This document shows positions 1-8,071 of a stretch of DNA of 63,289 bases, piece after piece. Source of the stretch: CAZISM01 sp964541895 (GTDB lineage Bacteria; Zhuqueibacterota; Zhuqueibacteria; Residuimicrobiales; Residuimicrobiaceae); NCBI GenBank assembly GCA_964541895.1, contig CAZISM010000017.1, positions 1 through 63,289 on the forward strand, read 5' to 3'. Each line of letters opens with the position of its first letter. The stretch's first letter is position 1. A model generated the notes under the pieces. The model saw only the letters and a list, made by a program, of their open reading frames with translations. It did no database searches and had not been told where the DNA came from. Made by a program: the position numbers and the translations under genes.

Positions 1-811
1 AGAGATCCTTGTCGTCCTGTGCGCTTTCTACCGCTTGCCAGTATAACCGTGTGCCTTCGTCATCCTGCTTTTCCTCAAAGGCTGTTTTGGCCAGCAGCAG
101 GCGGGATCGGCATTGAGAAATGGCTGTGTTTTCCCACAATAGCGTTTTGATCTTGTTGTATTTTTTTGCCACAAAATAGAGGTCAGCCAGATCAAGCACC
201 CGTTCGGGATCAGCGCCTGGGAGTGAAACTAATTTTTGCAGGGCCTCGATGGCTTTGCTTTCCTGCAAATTGCGCAGGGCTGAGGAGAGAAAGAACTGGT
301 ATAGGGAATCGTTTTGTGGGGCCTGCAAGACGGCTTTGGCAACCAACGAGACCGCGTGGGCATTGGGCTGATCCAGCGCCTCCTGCATGCGAGAAAAGCC
401 CATTTGGCTAGCCGGAAAATATTTTTGCTTCCTGCAGGCCGATTTGTAGAATGGATATGCTTTATTGTAGAATTCTGCTTTTTCGTAAATCCGGCCGGCG
501 GCGAGGGGATTGTCAATCAGGCCGGGCTTTTGATTGGCTACGGGATCGAGAAAATCGACGGTTTTATCAGCCGGCGAGTCCAGCCTGGCATAGGTGAGCG
601 CCAGGCCATAAAGCGTTTTGTGGTGCGAGGGATGGAGATTGTGGATTTTTTGAAAAAGGTACAGTGCGGAATCCGGCTTGTCGGCCTCCAGCAGCTGAAA
701 GGCCAGTGTGCACAAAAGATCCCTGTCGTCAGCATTTGCGCGGCCGGTTAGAGCCAGTACACAGAAAACCAAAAAGACCGCAGTTCTGATTCGGGCAACG
801 GCACGTTCCAT
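1..811 (-). CDS. Exported TPR-like repeat protein, 3' end cut by window edge
   Basis: The frame opens at ATG 811-809 and runs off the left edge without a stop, giving about 270 residues. It begins with a typical signal peptide (basic start, hydrophobic core around FLVFCVLALTG, then an A-x-A-like site before DDRDLL). The rest is rich in helical units with alternating small and aromatic residues, such as LYGLALTYARL and AAGRIYEKAEFYNKAYPFY, as in tetratricopeptide (TPR) or Sel1-like solenoids. The family and the start are clear enough; the specific role is not known. TPR proteins of this kind are usually periplasmic or outer-membrane scaffolds. The gene stands alone, facing away from the next plus-strand gene. 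Confidence 0.75.
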   Translation of the reverse strand, partial: MERAVARIRTAVFLVFCVLALTGRANADDRDLLCTLAFQLLEADKPDSALYLFQKIHNLHPSHHKTLYGLALTYARLDSPADKTVDFLDPVANQKPGLIDNPLAAGRIYEKAEFYNKAYPFYKSACRKQKYFPASQMGFSRMQEALDQPNAHAVSLVAKAVLQAPQNDSLYQFFLSSALRNLQESKAIEALQKLVSLPGADPERVLDLADLYFVAKKYNKIKTLLWENTAISQCRSRLLLAKTAFEEKQDDEGTRLYWQAVESAQDDKDL

Positions 812-956
812 AGCAAACCCCGCGAGTTGGTCAAGAACCAATGCTGGCCTATTTTTCAGAACGATCTGTTGTATAATACAGAAAAAAATATTAGCAATCT
901 ATTAAAATTTGCGTAAATTCGTTAAATAGTGTTTCGAAAGTACGAAAATGCGTGGC

Positions 957-1003
957 GGGACACCCGGAGTTGCCGCAAAAAGCGCGGCAACATCCGGGGT
1001 CCC
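957..1003. repeat. Orphan long hairpin
   Basis: Arms 957-976 and 984-1003 are imperfect inverted repeats (GGGACACCCGG...TTGCCGC against GCGGCAA...CCGGGGTCCC) around a 7-base A-rich loop. A weak T-rich stretch follows (TTGTTTT). It resembles an intrinsic terminator, but no plus-strand gene precedes it. The 812-1349 stretch holds no gene I can support. Confidence 0.5.
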
Positions 1004-1082
1004 TTGTTTTGCACCAATCTCAACCGGTGTCGTCCTGAGGCGCAAACCAACAGTGCCTGCACCGCGATGGGGAGTTTTTTGC

Positions 1083-1202
1083 GCCGAAGGATCTGTTAGC
1101 TGATTTCTCTTGATACTCTATGTGGTTGTTTATCGAGGAGGCGCTTTAGGCCGTTGTCGCAAAACTGTTCCGTGAAACGCGGGCGCGCACAGATCCTTCG
1201 GC
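1083..1202. repeat. Intergenic inverted repeat
   Basis: GCCGAAGGATCTGT at 1083-1096 is repeated exactly inverted as ACAGATCCTTCGGC at 1189-1202. The arms are 14 bp and 92 bp apart, in a gene-free stretch. This is one of several intergenic palindromes in the window; function unknown. Confidence 0.55.
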
Positions 1203-1349
1203 CGCCCCAAAGCCGGCGACCTCAGTTGACATGGAATCAGGAAACTCGATTACTCACAGATCCAATGGCTGTGCACAAGCAGCAGAGTCAGGTTGACTTG
1301 AGCTGGAAAAATGAGATTCAGGACTTTAAGCGAGCGAACAGGAGCAAGT

Positions 1350-2507
1350 ATGTCCATAAAACAATTCTTCTTTTTATTGCTCTGTCCCATTCTCACCCTT
1401 GCCGCCGGCAAGGCGGAAATCCTCCGGCACGTTACTATTTACGGCACTGGCGGCGAGTACTGTGCCTGGCCGTCGATCACGCGCGCTGCCAACGGCGATC
1501 TGCTGGTGCTGTTTTGCGAAACCGAGGAACATCTGGGTCCAGACGGTCGCATTTTGCTCATGCGCTCAACGGATGATGGGGTCACGTGGCATGGTCCGCA
1601 AACCGTCTACAACTCTATCATCGACGATCGCGAATGCGGCATCACCGCTCTGCGCGACGGCCGCCTGCTGATGCATCTGTGGTCCACGCATTGGCGCGAG
1701 GCTCAATACGCCGCTCTGTCTGATAACTCGTACGAAAAGCCAATATTGCAGCGCTGGATCGAGCATGTGAACCAGCCGGCGTACCAACAGGCAAGCGCGT
1801 TGCAAAAGGCATGGCTGTCTATCACGAAAGACAACGGTGAAACCTGGTCAGAACCACAGGACGGGCCGGATTCGGTCCATGGCGGCGTGCAACTCTCTGA
1901 CGGCTCGATCCTGGTTGCAGGTTACAGAAGCCACGCCCAATATTGTGGCATCTATACATCAGACAGCACGGCCAACTTTTGGCAGGAAGTGGCGACTGTT
2001 CATTCCCCGCAACCCGATTCATTCCGCTTTGGTGAACCGCATGTGGCGCAGCTGCCATCCGGTCGTATCATCCTCATGATGCGCGCCACCATGACCAAAT
2101 ATGACGATCAGGCGAAAAAGTGCTTTCTATGGGAATCCTATTCCGACGACCTCGGCAGAACCTGGGTCAAGCCCTTTGTTACACCTCTATGGGGATTTCC
2201 GCCGCACCTGTTGGTTTTGCAAGACGGCAGAGTGCTCTGCACCTATGGCTATCGCCGTCCCCCGTTCGGTCAACGCGCCTGCATCAGCCGCGATGGTGTT
2301 CATTGGCGTTTGGAGGATGAAATTGTTCTGCGAGAAGACGCGGTCAACGGGGATCTGGGTTATCCGGCATCGGTGGAGCTGGAACGGGGCATCATCCTTA
2401 CCGTGTATTATCAACCTGATGCGTCGGAACGCAGCCAGCGCATGCATCCGCCGGATCCTAATCGTAAAAAACCGGCTATTCAGGCGACGGTGTGGAAGCT
2501 GCCCTGA
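1350..2507 (+). CDS. Secreted BNR-repeat sialidase-like protein
   Basis: The 385-residue product starts at ATG 1350 behind GGAG (1341-1344), which places a clean signal peptide (MSIKQFFFLLLCPILTLAAG) at the N-terminus; an ATG 39 bases upstream would put 13 polar residues before it. Several Asp-box (BNR) motifs are visible: STDDGVTW near residue 73, a TKDNGETW form near 159 and SDDLGRTW near 265. These mark a six-bladed sialidase-type propeller, the fold of GH33 and related exo-sialidases. Catalytic Arg and Tyr residues cannot be assigned by eye, so substrate is open; many such proteins act on other sugars. No sialic acid catabolic genes adjoin it. Confidence 0.8.
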   Translation: MSIKQFFFLLLCPILTLAAGKAEILRHVTIYGTGGEYCAWPSITRAANGDLLVLFCETEEHLGPDGRILLMRSTDDGVTWHGPQTVYNSIIDDRECGITALRDGRLLMHLWSTHWREAQYAALSDNSYEKPILQRWIEHVNQPAYQQASALQKAWLSITKDNGETWSEPQDGPDSVHGGVQLSDGSILVAGYRSHAQYCGIYTSDSTANFWQEVATVHSPQPDSFRFGEPHVAQLPSGRIILMMRATMTKYDDQAKKCFLWESYSDDLGRTWVKPFVTPLWGFPPHLLVLQDGRVLCTYGYRRPPFGQRACISRDGVHWRLEDEIVLREDAVNGDLGYPASVELERGIILTVYYQPDASERSQRMHPPDPNRKKPAIQATVWKLP

Positions 2508-2794
2508 ACAACGGCTCCACCCGGACGTTGCTTTTATCTGCCTTTTTGCTTGCATTAAACAAAATAATTTTCTAAAATTCGTCAATCTTCCAGGGGACAG
2601 TCTCAGAGGATGGGATTGGGATGAGGTGATGTGCAAGTCAAGGTTCAATCTCGAATGAGGTGTGCACAGGGCAAACCGCACCGTGTTGGCGCAGCCCTGC
2701 CATCGCTTTGGTTGCGTTCCATGCAACCGATCCTGTAGAGCCGGCGAGTGCAATAATTTCGAGTATCGAGAACAGAGAATCCCGCTAAACTAAC

Positions 2795-3589
2795 GTGGCA
2801 GGCAGACCCATGAACGTGTTGCGAAATCGACTCAAACGTTATCCGCGCTTGAAAAAGTATATCAAAGCCCCTTTTTATTTCATCCAGGGCGTGCCTCCGG
2901 TATACCACACCGAAATCAGTCCAGAGTTCATCCGCGAGTGTGTGGACAAGCCGGATCCGGTCATCCTGGAGATCGGCTGCAACAGCGGCAGTCACACACT
3001 CTGGTTTCTGCAGGCCTTCAGCCGGCCGCGCATTCACTGCTTTGAACCGGATCCCCGCGCCATCGCACGCTTTAAGAAAAAAGTGGGAGAGCGGGAAAAT
3101 GTCGCGCTGCATGAAATCGCACTCAGCGATCGCGACGGCGAGATCACCTTTCATCAGAGCGACGGCCAGCGCGATGAGAGCCAGGTTCAGCTGCTGCCGG
3201 AGGGGTGGGATTTTTCCGGTTCCATTCGCAAGCCCAAAGATCACCTTAAGGAATATCCCTGGGTTACTTTTGAGCACTCGATAACGGTTCCGACCATGAC
3301 GTTGGACCACTGGTGCCGGGACAGACAGATCGAGCATATCGATTTTATCTGGATGGACGTGCAGGGCGCGGAAATGGATGTGATTAACGGTGGCCGGGCC
3401 TCTCTGCAGAAAACCCGCTATCTTTATACTGAATACAGCACCAAAGAGTTGTACGAAGGACAGGCAACGCTGAAAAGCCTGTTGAAGAACTTGCCGGAAT
3501 TTAAAGCTCTGATCCGCTACCCCAATGATATCCTGCTGCAAAATGCCCGCTTCCCGTTCAAGCGGATGACGCACTGGCCGGCGTACTAG
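2795..3589 (+). CDS. FkbM-family SAM-dependent methyltransferase
   Basis: The product (264 residues from GTG 2795, 259 from ATG 2810) carries a class I SAM-binding motif ILEIGCNSGSH near residue 58, an acidic motif FEPDP about 27 residues on, and the FkbM signature WMDVQGAEMDV near residue 186. FkbM proteins methylate hydroxyls of polyketides, sugars or glycolipids; the acceptor here is unknown. ATG 2810 is a good alternative start. The last 4 bases overlap the end of the convergent radical SAM gene. The neighbourhood does not look like an LPS or glycan cluster, so no pathway can be assigned. Confidence 0.8.
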   Translation: MAGRPMNVLRNRLKRYPRLKKYIKAPFYFIQGVPPVYHTEISPEFIRECVDKPDPVILEIGCNSGSHTLWFLQAFSRPRIHCFEPDPRAIARFKKKVGERENVALHEIALSDRDGEITFHQSDGQRDESQVQLLPEGWDFSGSIRKPKDHLKEYPWVTFEHSITVPTMTLDHWCRDRQIEHIDFIWMDVQGAEMDVINGGRASLQKTRYLYTEYSTKELYEGQATLKSLLKNLPEFKALIRYPNDILLQNARFPFKRMTHWPAY

Positions 3590-4983
3590 CTCCGACCGAG
3601 CCGGCCCAGTATATGCCAGTAAGCGCCGCGATGCCCCTGTTGTATGGCATCCACCAGAACGCTGTTGGCGTTATAGTTGTAATTCTTTTCCGAGCGGGTT
3701 GGATCATGGAAAAAGAAGCGCGGGTCGTTGGCGATTGCAAGATCCAGTGTTTGAAACAGCGAATCCTTCACAGCCGGCTCCAGATAAAACAGCGGCTGAT
3801 AGCCTTCCCCGCCGCTTATTCCCTCCGGCTTTAGCGCCATAGAGGCCAGCTCTGTTCCCGGGTAGACTCGCACGCCGGCGCTAACACCCACGTAATCCGG
3901 CGCTGCTTTTTTCATCAGCTCAATGGTCTCTCTCACGCTAGCCGGCGTTTCTCCCGGAGCTCCCAACAACAGATCAAACATGGTGGTAATTCCAGCTTGT
4001 CGACATATCTGCGCGACTTTAAGGATCTGTTCCGGATCGTGATCGCGTTTCAACCTTTTCAGCATGAGGGTGTTGCCGTTATCGACGCCGAAATTGATTC
4101 CCACGCAGCCGCTGCGAGCCATCCGGCCTGCCAATTCAAAAGAGAATGGAAACGGCGAGCAGTAGGCGTACCACTGCAAGCGGCCGGCCAGTCCACGATG
4201 TACGATATTATCACAGATCGATAGCGCGTGATCGACTGGAAAATTGAACTCGCTGTCACAGAGATGGATGTGATCCACCCCCATGCTCAGCAGCTGTTCC
4301 ACTTCATCCACGACCGCTTTGGGTGAGCGCAGGCGGATTTTCCTGCCTTTGGCTATTGGATCGGCGCAATAGATGCATGAACGCGGACAACCCCGTTTGG
4401 TCTCCACATTGCCTTGCCCGCCAACGTCAAAATAACGGCGATGATCCACCCAATTGCGTCGACACGCCGGTCGTTGCAGCAGGTGATCGTCCCATGCCGG
4501 CGTATTTTGCAGCCAGATTTCATCTTTTTTCCAGATCAGTCCGGGAACCAGCGCCAGGTCCAGTTTGTGCTCAAGGCTGCGAAGAAGCGTCAGCATGGCT
4601 TGTTCGCCATCGCCGAGCAGACCATAATCAATACTTGCGGCCTGACTGATTGGCAGCGCCATGGTTGAAAACCCGGCGCCGCCTGCCAGGAGCGGAGCAT
4701 CCGTATTTTCTCTGATCAGTTGTGTTACAGCGGAGAACGGAGTGATAAATTCCTGCGGCTGCAGGTAACTGCAGTCATCGCTGTTCCGCAAGGTCAAGGC
4801 CACCAGATCAAAAATTTTTTCAGAAAAAAAGCGCCGCACCGCCTCTACGATGTCATCTTCCCAGCAGAGATCCAACAGTTGAACCTGGTGTCCCTGCTGA
4901 TGTACCGCATCGGCCACATACTCCAGTCCGATGGGACTGACAGGAGGTTGCATGCGGTTGCTGTTGATAAAGGCTATGCGCAT
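3586..4983 (-). CDS. B12-binding-type radical SAM protein
   Basis: This 465-residue protein has an N-terminal Rossmann-like domain of the cobalamin-binding type (MRIAFINSN, then SPIGLEYVADAV) followed by a radical SAM core. The [4Fe-4S] motif is CPRSCIYC near residues 200-207, preceded by ETKRG, the usual lead-in for this class. The DxHxxG motif that ligates cobalamin is not visible in the N-terminal domain, so cofactor binding there is uncertain. Relatives act as methyltransferases, P-methylases or ring-forming enzymes on lipids and natural products. It faces the FkbM gene tail to tail, overlapping by 4 bases. Confidence 0.8.
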   Translation of the reverse strand: MRIAFINSNRMQPPVSPIGLEYVADAVHQQGHQVQLLDLCWEDDIVEAVRRFFSEKIFDLVALTLRNSDDCSYLQPQEFITPFSAVTQLIRENTDAPLLAGGAGFSTMALPISQAASIDYGLLGDGEQAMLTLLRSLEHKLDLALVPGLIWKKDEIWLQNTPAWDDHLLQRPACRRNWVDHRRYFDVGGQGNVETKRGCPRSCIYCADPIAKGRKIRLRSPKAVVDEVEQLLSMGVDHIHLCDSEFNFPVDHALSICDNIVHRGLAGRLQWYAYCSPFPFSFELAGRMARSGCVGINFGVDNGNTLMLKRLKRDHDPEQILKVAQICRQAGITTMFDLLLGAPGETPASVRETIELMKKAAPDYVGVSAGVRVYPGTELASMALKPEGISGGEGYQPLFYLEPAVKDSLFQTLDLAIANDPRFFFHDPTRSEKNYNYNANSVLVDAIQQGHRGAYWHILGRLGRS

Positions 4984-5076
4984 TTGGAATCCAAAGGTTT
5001 AAAAATTAAAACCGGGAATGTGCGCCATGAAGCGCGAAAGCTTTTTCAGTGGCAGCAAACAGGCAACGCATTGTAA

Positions 5077-5196
5077 CGCGACCAGCCTGGTCGCGATTGA
5101 CCACGGCGGCATGGTGCACAGACTGTGCAGCTGTTTGGATACGGAGCTGTGTTGAATTCAGCTGCAAGCGCCGGTGCGCGACCAACCTGGTCGCGC
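5077..5196. repeat. Pair of near-identical palindromes
   Basis: CGCGACCAGCCTGGTCGCG at 5077-5095 and a near copy at 5176-5196 (arms GCGCGACCA and TGGTCGCGC around ACC) lie about 80 bp apart between two minus-strand genes. Each can fold into a short strong hairpin. They resemble REP-like intergenic palindromes; neither has a T-run. Confidence 0.6.
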
Positions 5197-5203
5197 TATA
5201 TTT

Positions 5204-6550
5204 CTACTGCCGTTGGCGTTCTGCCAGGTCGGCATGGATGCGCTGCAGCAGCGCTTCATCGATGATGTAATACCTGAACACCAGGATCAAGCCGGCCGCG
5301 GCGACGGCTGGAATGATGCTGATAAGCAGGCGAATGCCCTGCAAGGCGGCCAGGCTTTGCTGAGCATTGGCCACATAGCCAAAGGCGGTCAACAGCCAGC
5401 CGGTAAAGGCGCCGGCGATGCCGGTGCCGAATTTCATCGACAGCGTGCCGGCGGAAAAGACCAGCGCCGTGGCGCGGCGGTTGTTTTTCCATTCGCCATA
5501 ATCCGCTGCATCCGCGAGCATGGCAAAGAAGAGCGTCACCATCGGGCCGGTCGAGAATTCGGTAAGGCTGCTGAGGATAATGATCGTGGCGACATCCTGC
5601 GGTCCTGGCCAATACAACAGCGCGCTGCTGATCAGTCCCAGCCACAGGCTGTAGCGCATGAGCCGATTCTTGCCGAACCGATGCGTCAGCGGTCTGGTCA
5701 CGGCCGCGCCCAGCATGGCGGCCAATAATCCGATGACCATAAAGGCGGCGGCCAGATCGACGCGCTGGATGTAATATTTGAAATAGTACATGGTCACGCC
5801 CTGTTTCAGCGTGGTAAAGGTGACAAAGAGCAGTCCCACGAAAAAGAGCACCACCCAGGCGCGATTGCGAAACAGGTCCCTGGTATCGTTGCGAATGGAG
5901 GCAGGCGAAGCCGCCACCGGCCGCACGCGTTCTCTGGTGCTGAGAAAAGTGACCACGAACAGCAGCGTACTGATGACGGCAAAGAGCAACATGGTCAGGC
6001 GATAGCCCTTGATGTTATCGCCGCCGCCGAAACAGGCCACCAGATAAATGTTCAATCCCTGGGTAATGAGACCGCCGAGAAAGGCGCAGACAAAGCGGTA
6101 GGAAGAGAGGCTGGTGCGTTCCAGGGGATCGGCGGACATGACGCCGGTCATGGCCGAATAGGGGATGTTGCTGGCGGTGAATACCACAATCAAGCCGCCA
6201 TAGGTGGCATAGGCATAGAGCAATTTGGCGGTTCCGGTCAGCGCCGGCGTCGTGAAGGTAAGCACGGTAAGAACGCCAAAGGGCACGGCCGTCCAGAGCA
6301 CCCAGGGGCGATATTGGCCCCAGCGTGTGCGGGTGCGATCAGCGATGAGTCCCATGATGTAATCGGTAATGCCGTCCCAATAACGGCAGACCAGCAATAA
6401 TGTGCCCACAGCAGCGGCGGACAGGCCGAACACATCGGTGTAGAATATGGGTAAAAAGACCATCAGGGTGCGCCAGACCAGATTGGTGGCGGTGTCGCCC
6501 AGGCCGTAGCCGATTTTTTCAAATACAGAAAGTCGATCTGTTTTCATCAT
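5204..6550 (-). CDS. GPH-family sugar:cation symporter (MFS)
   Basis: A 448-residue membrane protein with about twelve hydrophobic spans and the hallmark of the glycoside-pentoside-hexuronide family (MelB, LacS, XylP): FEKIGYGLGD at the start, then YWDGITDYIMG with paired acidic residues, and RTRWGQYRPW in the loop between spans 2 and 3. These proteins take up mono- or oligosaccharides with sodium or protons. The ATG at 6550 overlaps the stop of the upstream GH1 gene (ATGA), with GAGGA inside that gene as ribosome site, so the two are translationally coupled. The likely cargo is a beta-glucoside such as cellobiose; this is inference from the partner. Confidence 0.9.
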   Translation of the reverse strand: MMKTDRLSVFEKIGYGLGDTATNLVWRTLMVFLPIFYTDVFGLSAAAVGTLLLVCRYWDGITDYIMGLIADRTRTRWGQYRPWVLWTAVPFGVLTVLTFTTPALTGTAKLLYAYATYGGLIVVFTASNIPYSAMTGVMSADPLERTSLSSYRFVCAFLGGLITQGLNIYLVACFGGGDNIKGYRLTMLLFAVISTLLFVVTFLSTRERVRPVAASPASIRNDTRDLFRNRAWVVLFFVGLLFVTFTTLKQGVTMYYFKYYIQRVDLAAAFMVIGLLAAMLGAAVTRPLTHRFGKNRLMRYSLWLGLISSALLYWPGPQDVATIIILSSLTEFSTGPMVTLFFAMLADAADYGEWKNNRRATALVFSAGTLSMKFGTGIAGAFTGWLLTAFGYVANAQQSLAALQGIRLLISIIPAVAAAGLILVFRYYIIDEALLQRIHADLAERQRQ

Positions 6551-7929
6551 TCCTCAAAGCCGTTTTGTTTGACCACCTGACTGTACCATGCCGCCGAGTC
6601 TTTAGCCGTGCGTTCGCCAGAGGCGAAATCCACATAATGGAGGCCGAACCGCTTGCTAAAGCCGGAAGCCCACTCGAAATTGTCCATAAAGGACCAGAGA
6701 AAGTAACCCGTTACGTTTACGCCGGCGGCGATCGCCTTGTGGATTTCGCCCAGGTAGGCGGAAAGGAAATCGATGCGGGCCTGATCGTGCACCCGGCCGT
6801 TGCGCGGGTGATCGGCCAGGGCGCAGCCGTTTTCGGTAATGACGATTTCCGGGCGGCTGTAGCGCTGGTCGATCCATTGCAGCAGCTTGCGGCAGCCCCA
6901 GGGCACAATGGCCCAGTTCATATCGGTTTTCTCCCAGCCGGGATCAACGGAGAGCTGTACCTCCTGATCGGCTGAAAGACCGCCGTTGCCATACACCTCT
7001 TGCGAGATATCCTGTCCGGTAGCGTCGGCGGCATACATGGTGGTATAGTGGTTGAGCCCGAAAAAGTCGACCGAGCCTTTCAGCAAAAAACGGTCGTGAT
7101 CGCTGAACCGGGGCAAGCGGTCGGCTACGCGTTCCCTCATGACCGCCGGATAGTCGCCAAAGTAGATGGGATCGCTAAACCAGGAGAGGAAAAATTCCAG
7201 AGCCCGTTGCGCCGCTTGCCGGTCCGCCGCCGAATCGGTCAACGGCTCACGCCAGTCGCAATTGTTGGTGATGCCGATGCGGCCGTTTTGAGCGCCGTAC
7301 CTTTCCCGATAGGTTTGCACGGCGAGCGCATGGCTGCGCAACATGGTGTGTGCGGCCTGGTAGGGTTCCGAGTTGGAGATGCGGCCTGGGGCAAACACAC
7401 CCTGGCCGTAGCCGAGGATGGCGGTCACCCAGGGTTCGTTAAAGGTGATCCAGTGCTTGACGCGATCGCCGAAATGGCTGAAGCAGATGTCGGCGTATTC
7501 CTGAAAACGCTCTGCCAGTTTGGGGTTCAGCCAGCCGTCCATTTCCAGCTGCAGGGCCAGGGGCAGATCCCAGTGATACAGCGTCACCCAGGGTGTGATA
7601 TCGTTGGCGAGCAGTTCATCGACGAGTTCGGAATAAAAGCGGATGCCCTCGTGATTGGCTTTGCCGTATCCGAGCGGTTGAATGCGGGGCCAGGCGATGG
7701 AAAAACGATAGGCTTTCAGGCCCATGGCTTTCATCATTGCAATGTCCTCGCGAAAGCGATGGTAATGGTCGCAGGTTGTATCGCCGGTGTGGCCATGCGC
7801 TATTTTGCCGGGTGAGTGGCTGAAGGCGTCCCAGATGGACAACCCTTTGCCGCCTTCCTGCCAGGCGCCCTCGATCTGGTAGCTGGCGGTGGCGGTACCC
7901 CAGGTAAAGTGTTTGGGAAACGTGAGCAT
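6547..7929 (-). CDS. GH1 beta-glucosidase
   Basis: The product is 460 residues from ATG 7929, a start preceded by AAAGGA at the right distance; a longer in-frame start 69 bases upstream adds residues outside the family. It opens with FPKHFTWGTATASYQIEG, the GH1 substrate-site signature. The acid/base glutamate lies in TFNEPW near residue 163 and the nucleophile in VITENG near 365. GH1 enzymes hydrolyse beta-glucosides and related disaccharides with retention. No signal peptide is seen, so the enzyme is cytoplasmic and works on sugar brought in by the coupled symporter. Confidence 0.93.
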   Translation of the reverse strand: MLTFPKHFTWGTATASYQIEGAWQEGGKGLSIWDAFSHSPGKIAHGHTGDTTCDHYHRFREDIAMMKAMGLKAYRFSIAWPRIQPLGYGKANHEGIRFYSELVDELLANDITPWVTLYHWDLPLALQLEMDGWLNPKLAERFQEYADICFSHFGDRVKHWITFNEPWVTAILGYGQGVFAPGRISNSEPYQAAHTMLRSHALAVQTYRERYGAQNGRIGITNNCDWREPLTDSAADRQAAQRALEFFLSWFSDPIYFGDYPAVMRERVADRLPRFSDHDRFLLKGSVDFFGLNHYTTMYAADATGQDISQEVYGNGGLSADQEVQLSVDPGWEKTDMNWAIVPWGCRKLLQWIDQRYSRPEIVITENGCALADHPRNGRVHDQARIDFLSAYLGEIHKAIAAGVNVTGYFLWSFMDNFEWASGFSKRFGLHYVDFASGERTAKDSAAWYSQVVKQNGFEE

Positions 7930-8019
7930 GGATAATATCCTTTTTCGAGCGTGTTCAGGGTCAATATTACGATGATTGACCAGTAAAATCAAGGGCAATT
8001 ATTACGCAAATCAGATTGA

Positions 8020-8032
8020 TTGATGCTATAAT
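8020..8032 (+). promoter_or_regulatory. Extended -10 promoter for the giant exported protein
   Basis: TGCTATAAT at 8024-8032 is a perfect extended -10 (TGnTATAAT) 40 bases before the ATG at 8072. No strong -35 is seen. The surrounding TTGATGCTATA also occurs before the gene at 58189-59184 on the other strand. Confidence 0.55.
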
Positions 8033-8071
8033 TTACAGTCATTTCCAATATTCAGTAGAAAGCCAACCATA

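Noticed and set aside
957..1010. Terminator of a plus-strand gene
   Set aside because: The hairpin is strong, but the only upstream gene reads away on the minus strand; kept as an orphan hairpin.
2645..3574. Minus-strand open frame opposite the FkbM gene
   Set aside because: Antisense to clear SAM and FkbM motifs and without any family pattern.
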